From Hordeum vulgare subsp. vulgare (taxonomy: Eukaryota; Streptophyta; Magnoliopsida; Poales; Poaceae), in contig NC_058519.1 in NCBI RefSeq assembly GCF_904849725.1, forward strand, positions 184,625,703-184,689,702: a stretch of DNA of 64,000 bases. The letters are read 5' to 3'. The notes beneath the pieces were generated by a model, which saw only the letters and a program-made list of their open reading frames with translations, was not told the origin of the DNA and did no database searches. The translations under genes and the position numbers were made by a program. How positions within the stretch are numbered: the stretch's first letter is position 1; every line of letters starts with the position of its first letter. Below are positions 22,059 to 33,441 of the stretch, piece by piece.

Positions 22059-23940
22059 ATGGCTCCCAAGACTAGCAAAGCCCATGGTTTCGTCAGATCC
22101 CAAGAGTCGATGCTCACTTTAGAAAAACTTGTAGCCCAGGGTATTTTGTCGGCTCAGTCTGAAATCAGCTGGCGGGTACCCGAAGAAGAGTCCTCCCTCA
22201 ACCCGCCTTTGGAGAAGTAGTCGTTTCGCAGATCATCTACTCATAGGTTTCCGTTCGCCCGGGTCAAACTTTTTTGTGGACTTATGATACGTCTCAAACG
22301 TATCTATAATTTTTGGTTGTTCCATTCTGTTATATTATCATTCTTGGATGTTTTATGATCATTTTATAGCAACTTTATATCATTTTTGGGACTAACCTAT
22401 TTACATAGTGCCTAGTGCGACTTGTTGTTTTTTGCTATTGTTTTCCTTTGCAGAAAATCGATATCAGATGAAGTCCAAATGACACTAAACTTTACAGAGG
22501 TTTGTTTTGGACCACAAGGAAACTTGGGATCCAAGGATGAGCACCAGATGAGGCCCAGGTTGCCCACTAGACACTAGGGCATGCCGAGGGCTCCTCGCGT
22601 GGCCTGGTGCCTAGTGGGGGCCACGGGAGCCTCGTCCACCGCCTCTGAGCTCTATAAATAGCCCAATTTTGAGAAAAACCTAGAGGATTCGATGAAAAAT
22701 CGTTTTAGCTGCCGCAGTTTCTAGAATCCACGAAGTCTAATGTAGAGCCTGTTCTGGAGAGGAAGACGATCACGAACGTGTTCATCGTCCTCATTGGTGT
22801 TTCTCCGATGATACGTGAGTAGTTCATATCAGACCTATGGGTCCATAGGTAGTTGCTAGATGGCTTTCTCTTCCGTTTTGTTTGTCAATACAATGGCCTC
22901 TTGGAGATTCATATGATGAAACTCTTTCTTTTGTGATGTGTTTGTTGGGATTCGATGAATTGTGAGTTTTTGCTCATATTCATGCTTGATTTTATAGCCT
23001 CATATTTCTTCTCTGATATTTGGCTTTTGTGTGGCCAACTTGATCTTTTATCTTGCAATGGGAAGATGTGCTTTGTGATGGGTTCAATCTTGCGGTGCTC
23101 AATCTCAGTGACAGAAAGAGACATGACACGTATGTATCGTTGCTATCAAGGATAAAATGATGGTTTCTATTCCTACATGAATAGAGTTTTTCTACATCAT
23201 GTCATCTTTCTTAAGGCATTACTCCGTTTCTCCATGGATTCAATACAACAGATGTATGCTGGACAGCGATCGATGAAGTAATAGAAGTAGATGCAGGTAG
23301 AAGTCGGTCTACTTTTCTTGGACGTGATGCCTATATACATGATGATTGTCTTGAATATCATCATAATAATTTGCTCTTCTATCAATTGCCCAACAGTAAT
23401 TTGTCTATCCACCGTTTGCTATTTTCTCGAGAGAAGCCACTAGTGAAATCTATGGTCCCCGGGTCTACTTCACATCATCTATTTGCAATCTCTACTTTGC
23501 TATTCGCGTTTCCATTTTTTTTTGCTATTTTATTTTTCAGATCTATATCATCAAAAAACCCAAAAATACCTTGCTGCATTTTATTTTCTGTCACTCTTAT
23601 TTGCATCTATCAATCTATCCTTACTTTACCCACAAGGGATTGTGAACCCCTACACACATTGGGTTGCGAGAATTTGTTATTTGTGTGCAGGTACCACTTA
23701 CATAGTCTTGCAAATCTACCCACTGGATTGATACCTTGGTTTCATAACTGAGGGAAATGCTTGACGTCGCTGTGCTACATCACACTTTAAGATTGGAGGA
23801 AAACCAACGCAAATAAGCGGGGAGTCAACTTGCTGCATTTTTTCAATCTTAGGCCACATGATATTGGCCCTAACTTGATCACCAACATCTGCCAATTCCA
23901 ACTACTGTGTGAGGTATATCTACAAACTGAGCTAACCATC
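22059..23940 (+). pseudogene. Element X gag-like 'putative gypsy transposon' ORF, split by a solo LTR
   Basis: The start MAPKTSKAHGFVRSQES matches the N-terminus of the grass retroelement gag-like family (Transposase_28 / 'putative gypsy-type transposon' domain). The frame has a stop after NPPLEK (22218-22220). The domain continues, frameshifted, to 22285, is interrupted by the solo LTR at 22286-23827, and resumes as LHFFNLRPHDIGPNLITNI…CEVYL (about 23835-23930), the expected LRPHDIGPN core. It is cut again at 23941 by element D. The family is usually found in non-autonomous or degenerate Gypsy elements. The product is lost here. Confidence 0.75.
22286..23827 (+). mobile_element. Solo Gypsy LTR (TGATACGTCTC type), TSD ACTTA/ACTTG
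   Basis: It starts TGATACGTCTCAAACGTATC at 22286 and runs through all landmarks of this LTR type: CTATAAATAG at about 22650, GATGAATTGTGAG, CTTGCAATGGGAAGATG, GATACCTTGGTTTC…ACTGAGGGAAATGC and AAAACCAACGC, ending …GGGGAGTCA at 23827. Flanking 5-mers are ACTTA (22281-22285) and ACTTG (23828-23832), matching at 4 of 5 bases, as expected for an aged duplication. It lies inside X's gag-like ORF. The exact family name (Fatima or relative) is not certain. Confidence 0.85.
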
Positions 23941-25073
23941 TGTCGGTGCAGGTGTGCACGCGCTCACCTATGGACCTTTGGGCCTCTTTGTGGTTCGACA
24001 GGGAGGCCGTATCGCACAAAGAGCAGAGACTACCAAGCAACACGATGATGAGACTCGGGGGTTTCACCCAGGTTCGTGCCGCTGTGAAGCGTAAAACCCT
24101 ACTCCTGCTTTGGTGGATTGATTGGGGAAGCCGAAGTTTGCACGAAGCTATACTCGGGAAGGGTTGCCGGGGAGAGATAGCACGCGCGTACTCTTACACT
24201 TTCCTCTAATCCGTTTGGGACCTAATCTCCCAAATGTGGAATATCCAAGTGTTCAAATACCCAAAGGTCTGAATCCCTTGCTAGGTTGCCTCGAGCCTCC
24301 TTTTAAAGCTCAAGGGGCATCCAAAGTGGCAACTGGCATGGTCAGATAGCTAACAGTTCTATCATACCTATTTCTGGCACTTAATAGAGAGCGCCATAAA
24401 TGCGGCCTTAGGTGGCGAGTGGGCGTGTGTTCGCGGTAGGCTTCTGGCACCTATGATCTAGCCATGGCTTGGGGTCTTAACATGCCTCTGGACGGGTGTC
24501 AATAGGTTCTAACCTGCCTTCTAGCGTGGTGTCACGTAGCCAGCGAGAGGCACCTAGACACCCGGGGGCTCGACACCTCATCGACAAGTGACTGGTGTAG
24601 CAGTGAGGTGGAGCTGTGGCAGGGTTGCCCGCACTTGTCGGGGAGGCGCCTTGCTGGGTCTTGGTGAGGATGGTTGTGCATTTGCCCCCAGCAGGTGCGA
24701 GGGGTTCTTCGCACGTCTTGGGCTGTTGGTGTTGGTCTTGTCTGCGCTGTCGGCCTTCGGGGTCGTGTGTGCTGAAGCATTGGTATTCTTGGTGCACTCC
24801 TTGACTTTTTCTAGAGCGGCTTCTCTAGCCCTAGGCAGGTCTTGATGGAGTGGCAGTGTTCCCCGACAATCTAAGTTGGCCGGGCTGGTAGCTCGTCGTC
24901 CGTGCACAAGTTAGGGGAAATAAACACCCCTGTTTGTGTACCCGGACAGAAGCCCTCGAGCCTGAGCCATATGTGTCGCTGGGCATGTTTGGTTAGGCTC
25001 CCTTAATGCATGGACATGTGTCGAGGAACCAGTACTCCTCCCATGACCCATGTTGTCATCATAAGGTTGTGAC
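23941..25073 (+). mobile_element. Element D: LTR, left part
   Basis: It starts TGTCGGTGCAGG at 23941, directly after the X coding sequence. It continues with sequence typical of one grass Gypsy LTR type (GATTGGGGAAGCC; GTTTGTGTACCCGGACAGAA, about 24930). I place its left part up to about 25073 (…CATAAGGTTGTGACC), where the coding sequence of element C begins. The LTR/leader seems to resume at 29701 after C. The right-hand LTR of D is not in the window. Frames on both strands here are shadows. Confidence 0.55.
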
Positions 25074-25548
25074 CTTTGAAGTTGATGAGAAGACTTACCT
25101 TCGGGTTACACCTTTGAAGGGTACCCATTGTTTCGGTATCAAGGGCAAATTGGCTCCTCGTTACATTGGTCCTTTTCGCATTCTTGCCAAACGAGGAGAA
25201 GTTGCCTACCAGTTGGAACTTCCTCCGCATCTTTCCAAGGTTCATGATGCTTTCCATGTCTTGCAACTCAGGCGTTGCTTTTCGGATCCTATCTGTGAAG
25301 TGGACCACGAAACGCTTGATCTCCAAGATAACCTTTCATACCGAGAATACCCCGTGCGTATTCTTGATCAAGCTGAGCGTACCACTCGACATCGAAACCT
25401 CAAGTTTCTTAAAGTTCAATGGTCAAATCATTCTGAAAAGGAGGCAACTTGGGAAAGAGAGGATCGTCTCCGACTTGAGTATCCTGCGTTATTCCCGACG
25501 ACTTCTAAATCTCGGGACGAGATTCTTTTGAGTGGGGGTGAGTTGTAA
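25074..25548 (+). pseudogene. Element C integrase C-terminus with chromodomain-like end
   Basis: This is the last ~155 residues of a Ty3/Gypsy polyprotein: FEVDEKTYLRVTPLKGTH, KGKLAPRYIGPFRIL, YQLELPPHL…VHDAFHVLQLRRC, and a chromodomain-like end FLKVQWSNHSEKEATWERED. The end fits chromovirus-like elements (Tekay/Del group by recognition). The open frame really begins at 25006, but its first ~22 residues seem to be read from element D's LTR, so that start is not real. The stop codon (25546-25548) overlaps the first bases of the 3' LTR at 25544. Everything upstream (gag to integrase core) is missing, so C is truncated at its 5' side. Confidence 0.85.
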
Positions 25549-28500
25549 CATCCCTGACACTTTAAGCAAGTTAGTCTTGTGCTCATGTCTTCTTTGCATT
25601 TGCATCTAAGAATTTTTTAACAAGAACAAGAAAGTGGCAAAGGAAAAACTTAAAACCCTAGCCACTACTTTAAATAAAGAAAATCTCAAACTAGTTGAAA
25701 TCAATGAACCCAAAATGGCCTCAAGAAATGTTCAAACTTTCTGATAAATCATGAAAGTAAATGAGCATTGGAGAAAACTATTTTCTTGACACTTTAAGCA
25801 TTTTAAATTAATGCAAAAAGCCACTGGTTTCAAATTTTAAATTTGAAATCAGAAACTATAAATTTTCGAAAATGTTGAAAACTTTGGAAAGGGTTGGGAA
25901 TATTATAACAATATTTCAGGAGGTCTAAAATAGTTTTTACTTTTTGTTTTGGAGCTGAAATAAATAGCAAAACAATAGTTAGCAAAACAGAAAAACAAAA
26001 ACAGAAAAAAAATGGGAAACTCTTACCTGTCGCCTAGCCTGGCCCGGCCCATCTCCCTGGCTCGTCCCCTCCCTCGCGCCAGTAGGAGCAGGAGGTGGCC
26101 GCCGCCTCCTCTGGCGCGGCCACGCACCTGTGCGCCTGCCTGGCCGCCGCCTCACGCTGGCAAGGCCGGGGATAAGCTCCCCGAGGCCTCCTCTATCCAT
26201 TCCCAGCGCTAACTCTCTCCCTCCTCTCGGATCTTGCCCTCCTTCCTGCTGCCGCCATTGGAGCCGAGCTCGAGATCGAGCCGCAGCACCTCTAGCCATG
26301 GGAACCCTCCTCCGAGTAGTCTGTTAGCTCCGCCTCGTCGCCCTGGTCATCTCTGCAGAAGCCGAAGCTTCCCCGAGCTCTGCATCGCCCCCAACGCCAT
26401 CGTCTTCCACCTCCGGCCGCCGGACCTCTCCCGTCGATTCGCTACCTCTGGCGCATCCCCGAGCCCCTCAGCAGCACCATCGGAACCGCCGTGAGCTCGT
26501 CGTCGTTTCCGCTCTCGCCCCACGCTCTCCCGTGCATCGTAGCCTCGTTCCCCACCAAGGCCGAGAGCTTCTCGCCGCCGGTCATGTCGTCGCCGTCGCT
26601 GTGGTGTCTGATCCACGCGCTCGAGCTAGGATTCGAGCTCCTGGAGCCTCCAGGAGTGCGATGAGCCCTCCAGCTGCCCTCCCCGTGCCCTAGAGCCATC
26701 GCTCGTAGAAGGCCGAGCTTCGGCCGCCGCTCCGGCTCGTCGCCGGCGCCCCTCCCGGCGACCCTAGCCTCCCCTGATGCCCCTGCCAGATCGGCCACTT
26801 CACCAGCGTTCCGTAGCTGTAAACCGCGTTCAAATTGGTGCTGTGCAGCGCCGATTAGGTCGTCTCCGGCGAGCCCTCCGCCGCGGGTTTGTTCGCCGGC
26901 GACCACCCTCCGGTGGACGTGGACGTGGCCGACCATTAGGGCGTAATTGCCCTCCCCTCAGTCGCTGCCAGAGGGCCCCACGCCTGGTCAAACCCCAATT
27001 AGGGGCTGGTCAGCGTGGGATTAGTCCCAGAGAGGCTGACCAGTGGGGCCCCCTGTCAGGTTTGACCTGAACAGGTCGGCTGACCTGCTGACGTCAGCCT
27101 GATGCAATAAATAGAATTTCGAGTATAGAAATAATTCCAGTAAATTGCTAAAACTTGTAAAAATCATAGAAATTAATCTGTAACTCCAATGAAAATAATT
27201 TATATATGAAAAAGTATCAGAAAATTTCAAGGATTCTGATTATGCTATTTTCAACCATGTTTGAAAAAGTTACAGAACCCTAAAATGTGGAATAAGGAAT
27301 AAATCAATTCTTATAATTACTTTTTAAATGGAATTTGGAAAATATTCAAATTTCAATATGAATGCCATGATCACACACTGTCCTACTTACAAATCAGTAC
27401 CATAACATGACATTTCATGCATGCTAACATCAAGTTGATCTGAGCATCAGGTCGAATCAATTAAAACGGTATCCGAGAATACCCCGTTTGAATTGATATC
27501 CGAATGTGATTCAAATCAACTCTAAACCTAATACATGTTGATTATAATAACTTATCACCTTGCATTCTCATGCCACGCTCATGCATCATTTTGATTGCAT
27601 ATGATTGTTATTGAATGTTGCCATTTATTTCGGTAGGCTCCGCACCCCCGGATTCCACCAAATATCCGTCTGACGGATATCGTTCCTCCTCTGAGCAACA
27701 AGGCAAGCAACCCTTTTGATCATCCCGATAATTCCCATGTTCTTGCTCCTGCACTTATTTATTGCATTAGGATCAAATGCTTCAACTCCTTTTGCCACGA
27801 TAGTTGAACCCACTTCCTTTGCATGACCTAACCTTGTCACAGTAAATAGCCGAACCTTGCAACCTAGCATACCTGGTAGTTGCTTGAGCTATGATGTGCC
27901 TTATCCTGCTATGCATGCTATGCTTAGAGTTGTGTATGGTGTGTCATCTAGGAGATGAACAGAATTGTGGAATGTGTTCGGTGAGCAAAGGTTGTGTGTT
28001 GAACTTGATTCGGTAAAGGTACTGGTGAAAGGCTGTGTAGGAGTACATGGCGGGTTGTTTCATTGGAACCGTCCTTAGGAACTGAGTTCCGTGTATGTAA
28101 TCCAAGACTAGATACTACCACATGCTGGGCCCTGAAATATGACCCCGCTCGGCCTATTAATCGCTTAGTACTCGGTCCAGGAGTTGCAAGTAGTTTCTGG
28201 TGTTTATAGTAATGCTGGAGGCCGTGCATGGTGCTGACCTGAGAGGTGGGCCGTGATGCGGTAGGCAGTGGCACGGTGTACCAAGTGGCACCTGGATGGT
28301 GGGCTTGGGAACCCTGCGCACATCGTTTGAGGCCGTGGCAGAAACCTCGGCCGGACTTCCGTACGGGTTACTCTCAGATAGGCGATAAACCTGGACTAGG
28401 TACTAGTGTGGTTAACGGTCGTGGCCGACTCCCTCGCTGGGCTTCCGCTTGAAGGTTGCCGAGGTGCATGACGTGCACATGGCGATAATTGGCGAGAGCG

Positions 28501-29700
28501 TATGTGACGAAGTACACCCCTGCAGGGTTATGATCTATTCGAATAGCCGCGTCCGCGGATATGGACTACTTGGAGACATATGTTGTTCATAGATAACTTC
28601 AATGGCTACTCATAAAATTGCCAAGATAAGCGTGAGTGTCGTGGACGGCATTTCCGTACGGAGACGGAATGATTCCACGATAGTGTATTGTTGTGGTGTT
28701 AGTGGACTCGTGTGCGAGAAATCAAGTTGTCAAAATTATTTAAAAATGCAAGTTGTCTAGCCACGAGTCAAATGCTGGCTTTCCGCATGAAACCCCACAA
28801 TACCTTTTGATACCTTGCATGAGTAGTTAGTTATCCTAAAGTCTTGCTGAGTACCTTCGTACTCATGTTTGCTTAATAAATGTTGCAGAGGTTGCTAATG
28901 ACCCTAATGGAGGGTTCTTCGTAGACATCGACGACGACGAGTAGCTGGTGTCCCAGCTACGATCTGGCCCTACGTCGGCTCTGTAGTATAGTCAGGCCAT
29001 GTGCCTTCTAGTTGCCCTGTCTGTACCCAGACAGTTTATAACTCTTCCGCTGGCTTGTAATTGAATGACTGCTATCATGGGTCGTGAGACCCTTGATGTG
29101 TAATATTATGTGTTTGGCTCTTCCGAGCCTCTTAAATAAAGTTTGTATGTTTATGGTTATGTTGTGATGCCATCGATGTATCTATACATATCGGTATGCC
29201 ATGCGTACGTGTGTCGTACTCGATATGTATGGGGTTCTATTACCTAGTCGTGAACTTTAGTAGCACTCCCTACAAGGAAATGCCCCTTTGTGATCCAACG
29301 AGCCTTGGTAGTTCGCTACTGCTCCGGACACATTGGTTGACCGGCATGTGTCCTTCTTAGCTGCTGTGTCTGGCCCCTTTGGGGAAATGTCACGCGATGT
29401 AATGGAGTCCTTGTAGCTTTCTACGACTCGTCTACATTCGCTGAGGACCGACACCTGCTTTGTTGGGTCATGTATGCCTGTCCTTGTGCGGTACTGCCAC
29501 TTTGGTTTATGACTAGACATGTCGATCCAGGTTCTTTGACATTAGATTGCTAGCGACACTATCGCATACGTGAGTCAAAAGACGCAAACGGTCCCGGCTA
29601 AGGTAAGGCTGCAGCCGTGGAGTTAACCGTGCGTGAGACCACAAAGCGATGCGATGTGTTACAGGCTGGATTCCTATGGCTTAGGATCGGGGTCCCGACA
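25544..29700 (+). mobile_element. Element C 3' LTR (~4.2 kb, TGTAACATCCC…GACA)
   Basis: The LTR begins TGTAACATCCC directly at the end of the pol frame, after a purine-rich AGTGGGGGTGAGT tract, and ends …GGATCGGGGTCCCGACA at 29700. The segment 26030-27080 is GC-rich and gives long frames on both strands (for example 25979-26299 and 26442-26936 minus) that I read as composition artefacts. A polyadenylation-type AATAAA occurs at 29135-29140. The right-flanking 5-mer is CACGT; the left partner is lost. Confidence 0.75.
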
Positions 29701-29993
29701 CACGTCCAATCTGCGCATTTAACGCAGGTCGTGGGGTCGCCGAGCAGTAGCCGTTAGGGAGTAAAAAAGGGGAATCGCCGGTAAGCAAATGACAATTCCT
29801 TGTAGGAATACCGAAGAGCCAACCCCCAATGCATGGCCCCCATACATAAGGAAGGGTTGCTGAGAAGGGGGTATTGCTCATTCACATCTACCTCTCCGCC
29901 CCCATCCTCTCCTTCCTCCTCCAGCCAAGAAGCCGCCTTCGCCACCGCTGTACCCTCCACACACATTGCCGAATCTCCCGCCGCTTAAGGGAG
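29701..29993 (+). mobile_element. Element D: LTR/leader continued
   Basis: After element C the sequence runs through a promoter-like stretch (GGGGAATCGCC; CCCCCATACATAAGG at about 29836) into a CT-rich leader with CTCTCCGCCCCC before the ATG at 29994. This continuity with the D gag-like ORF is why I treat C as inserted in D's leader. Confidence 0.5.
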
Positions 29994-32900
29994 ATGGGGA
30001 AGAAGACGGCCGGCGTGAAGGGGAAGGAGACAGCTAAGGCGAAGACGCGGGCCGCTGATGAGAAGAGGAGAAGAACAGAGGAAGCAGAGAAGCCACAATG
30101 AGGAGATGTGGTTTTATCCCCGTCGAATCTGGACGCCAACACCTTGATCGCAAGGTACGCTTATATGTGGGGGGACAGAGACAAAGGGGCATGGGGCGCC
30201 CGTAGTTCTGCCAAATATCCCCAAGGAGAAGACGCAATCAGATTCGTACCACTTCTTCTGCACGTACTTCTACTGTGGCTTCTCTCCCCCTTTTCTGATT
30301 TCTTCTGCACCATGATGGTGACATATGGGTTCCGCCTCCTGGACTTCACGCCCAACACAATGGCATGCTTGGCGATCTTAGCCCACCTGTGAGAGAACTT
30401 CATCGGAGTCGCCCCCAATGTGGATTTGTTCACGCACTTCTTCACCCCTTGGATAGAGGAAAAGAATCACCGCTCGGGGAACGTTAGCTAGATTTTTCGG
30501 GCGAAGAAGGAGGGCAGGGGGTACCTCCCTGGCCAATACCATGGGAAGTGGGAAGACTGGAGTGGTGACTGGTGTTGGATCAAGAACGCCAAAGCCACCC
30601 CAAGTTCTGTTGCGCACGGACTACTTGTGTCTTGCACGATGATGACTGGAGTAGCTTCGGTGTCTCCGCCGAGAAGCTCCGCCCGGCGCTGAACAACATT
30701 ACCCGCTAAAAATTGCCGCGCTTACCTTCTAACACGGAGGGGCTGAGTTCCTTCGGCGTCGCATCACCTCACTATAGAAGAGGGACATGTTCGCATGGGA
30801 GTTCAACGACCCTGCCAACTAGATGCGGCTATACCCATGCACCGTCAACAACCTGAAGGTCAACGGCCATGGCTGGATGTGTGACCAGCTTTGTAACGAC
30901 ATGGGGCCATTGCATCTGCCGGCATGAGTCGTCCCCTTGAATAGGAATTCCCTAGGAACTAGATTCTACAACGGATGACAAATTGCAATGCCTCCTGGGT
31001 TAAGCCCGACTAGGCCTTGTCTTCCCTAAAGGACGAGATGGCGTGGCTTTCTAGCTTGGGGAAAGGGCCACCAAGGAGGATGAAAACCTGATCGTGCCCA
31101 CCAAGGACACGAAGAGGGCTTATATTGCTACCCGAGTCGCATAGGACAGATAGGTCAGAGCCGCCAAGGGAATGGCCTTTGAAGGAGAGGAGGAGTCCGT
31201 AGGAAGAGGCCCTTATGGGGAGGAAGATTATAATCTTTCCCAAGAATAAGCTATAATGTTGGAGCCTGCCGGGGCCGAAGCTCTCCTGACCGAGGGCGAG
31301 GTGGAGAAGGCGATAGAACCGGTCATGGAGGAAGAGGAGTTCAAAGAGGGCCCTCAAGATCTTGAACCGGGGCGGCGCTCTCGCCTGCGCGTTGGCCAGG
31401 AAGCGGTAGCCCCTGCGCCTTCGCGGGCTCCCCTGAGGAGGAAGAAGACGACCTCAAAGGGGAGAGGTCATGCGGTTGCAAGTCACCAGTCCACCTTCCT
31501 TTCTCAATACAAGGTTTCTCGTGCCAATCAATGGAGGGTTATAGGGGCGGACCCCAGGCCCCCGTCAAGCCCAACTTCTTCGCCGGGCTCGCCCTGGCTG
31601 AAGCCCCAACTCCGGGGCCGAACTCCACTCCTACGACTGTGAATATGGGCAGAGCAACTCCGCTGCCTGCATCATACGAGCTGGGATCCATGCTCATGGC
31701 TTCAGAGTAAGTTCTTTAACCACCAGTGTTGTCAAAGTTCTTATTCTCTCTCTCTCTCTTTGACACCTTGACTAACTTGGCATGATCATTTGTTTGACAG
31801 GGATGAGGATGAGGAGCCAATCGCGCATAGGGAAACACGGGTCAGGTTTGCGGCAGGGGAAGATCTCGCGATAGACACGGGCCTAGCGGGAGATGGAGGG
31901 GTGAACCCCATGTCTATCCCCGGACCAGCCTCCACCATGAGGCCCCGGCGCGCTCCCCATCCCGTGATGGAGACGAAGAGAGGCCTCCTCCCACCCCTGT
32001 CAGGGAGACGGGAGAGGTTCATTAGGAAGAGGCCCGCCAAGAGGGGCCTCCCCTTCAGGACCTCTCCGCAACCACCGCCACGGGGAAGGATTCACCAGCA
32101 AGGGCCTCCGCCGAAGAGCCTGCCCACGCAAACGCTGCTATTGATGAAGCACAAACAGACTGTCCCCCGATAGTTGATCTTTCCGGGGGAGTAGATATTC
32201 CTGCGCGGCAGATCCCATCGGGTATCCCATTTGTTGAGATTTTATTTCTTCTGCTATTTTTCTTTTATTTTGACCAACTTCATTGTCTTTGATTACAGCG
32301 TCCCATCCGAAGAACCAGAGCTGCTGGAAGAGGTGGCTCGCATTGGGAAGGCTGCCGCCATGAAGGCGGAGAAGATTGCTGCCGCGGAAGGCTAGGGCTC
32401 GGTTATCTCTCCCAACGGGCACAAACATCGTCGAAGGAATCGAGTGGGTGCTGGCGCCACAACGTTAGAGAGTCAGAGGGGCTGACGATCCTGCCGGCAA
32501 CGCCAAGGATCTAGCCTTCTTGGACACCCTGGCTACCGGAATCAAGGACATGCAGAGCAGGTACAACCTTAAGGAGCAGACAGCCAAGGAACAATGTGAG
32601 TAGGCCGTCCTTGCGGGCAAGCAGATGAGGTGCAAGGTAAACGAGATGCGGGAGTGGTACAACTAGCAGGTCGACTCTCTCAAGGGACATCATGAGACGC
32701 TATCCATGGCCAAGGAAGACATTGCTGCCTGGGAAACTAGGTTGGCGGAGCACAAAGCGCGTCTAGACGCCCCAGAGGCAGAAATCTCCCCCGAGGAGGC
32801 GGCTCTCAAAGTTTCCCTTCACAATAAGTTAGAGGACTTGGAGGCCCGCCTTGTGCAATTCACCAAGGAGCTAGAGGATGGTCACGAAGCTGCTCTTGCC

Positions 32901-33441
32901 GTGCTCTCCTTGACTTCTGATACACAGCTAAAGAAGGTATCTGATGAGCTTGCTGTCGCGGTTCCTGCTAAGGTTCAATTCAAGGCTCGTCTGAGCACAC
33001 TGGCGGAGGAACTTGCTAGGAATTGCGAGGAGGCCAAGGCTCTCAAAGAAGAGGTGCAGAAAGTGCAAGCCACGTAGGAAGAGGCGCACTTGCAGCTTTC
33101 TTCCAAGAGCTAAGACCTCGACACGGCCAATAATACCATCTCTGGTTTGCAATCTAGGGTTGCTTCGTTGGAGCTGAAGTCCGAGAGGAGCTGTTGCAGA
33201 AGGACCTGACCAATGCCCGGGCTCTCCAAAATTAAGCGGAGACAAAGTAGGCAACCAGATCGAGCAGCACGACCTCTCGATCAGGAGTATGGTTGACATT
33301 GCTGAGCACCTCACCACCCAGCTTGTGAGCATGAACATGAAGAGTTGGGCCTTCTTCATCAGCCTGCATGAGGTCCCAAGCGTCAAGATGCCACTCTTCA
33401 TCGAGGGCTTGATTGCGGAGATGAAGATGTATGAGGACGAC
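29994..33441 (+). pseudogene. Element D gag-like protein, broken, with coiled coil
   Basis: The start is MGKKTAGVKGKETAKAKTRA, a basic N-terminus usual in this grass retroelement gag-like family. An in-frame stop (30099-30101) follows, then the domain core MVTYGFRLLDFTPNTMACLA (about 30312-30370), ENFIGVAPNVDLFTHFF, and a run of further stops. An acidic/proline-rich middle (31250-32170) contains an intron-like gap (GTAAGTTC at about 31708, TTTGACAG to 31800). A long coiled coil follows (32706-33077: heptad-like A/L/E/K-rich, such as LEDLEARLVQFTKELED) and continues in other frames to LTTQLVSMNMKSWAFFISLH (about 33310-33368). It is cut at 33442 by element A's LTR. There is no pol, so D looks non-autonomous. 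Confidence 0.65.

Noticed and set aside
24477..24907. Overlapping frames on both strands in element D LTR
   Set aside because: Inside LTR sequence, mutually overlapping, no family match.
25979..26936. Several long GC-rich frames, some over 160 codons
   Set aside because: Located in the GC-rich part of a ~4-kb LTR. Frames exist on both strands at once, rich in R, P, G and A, with no domains.
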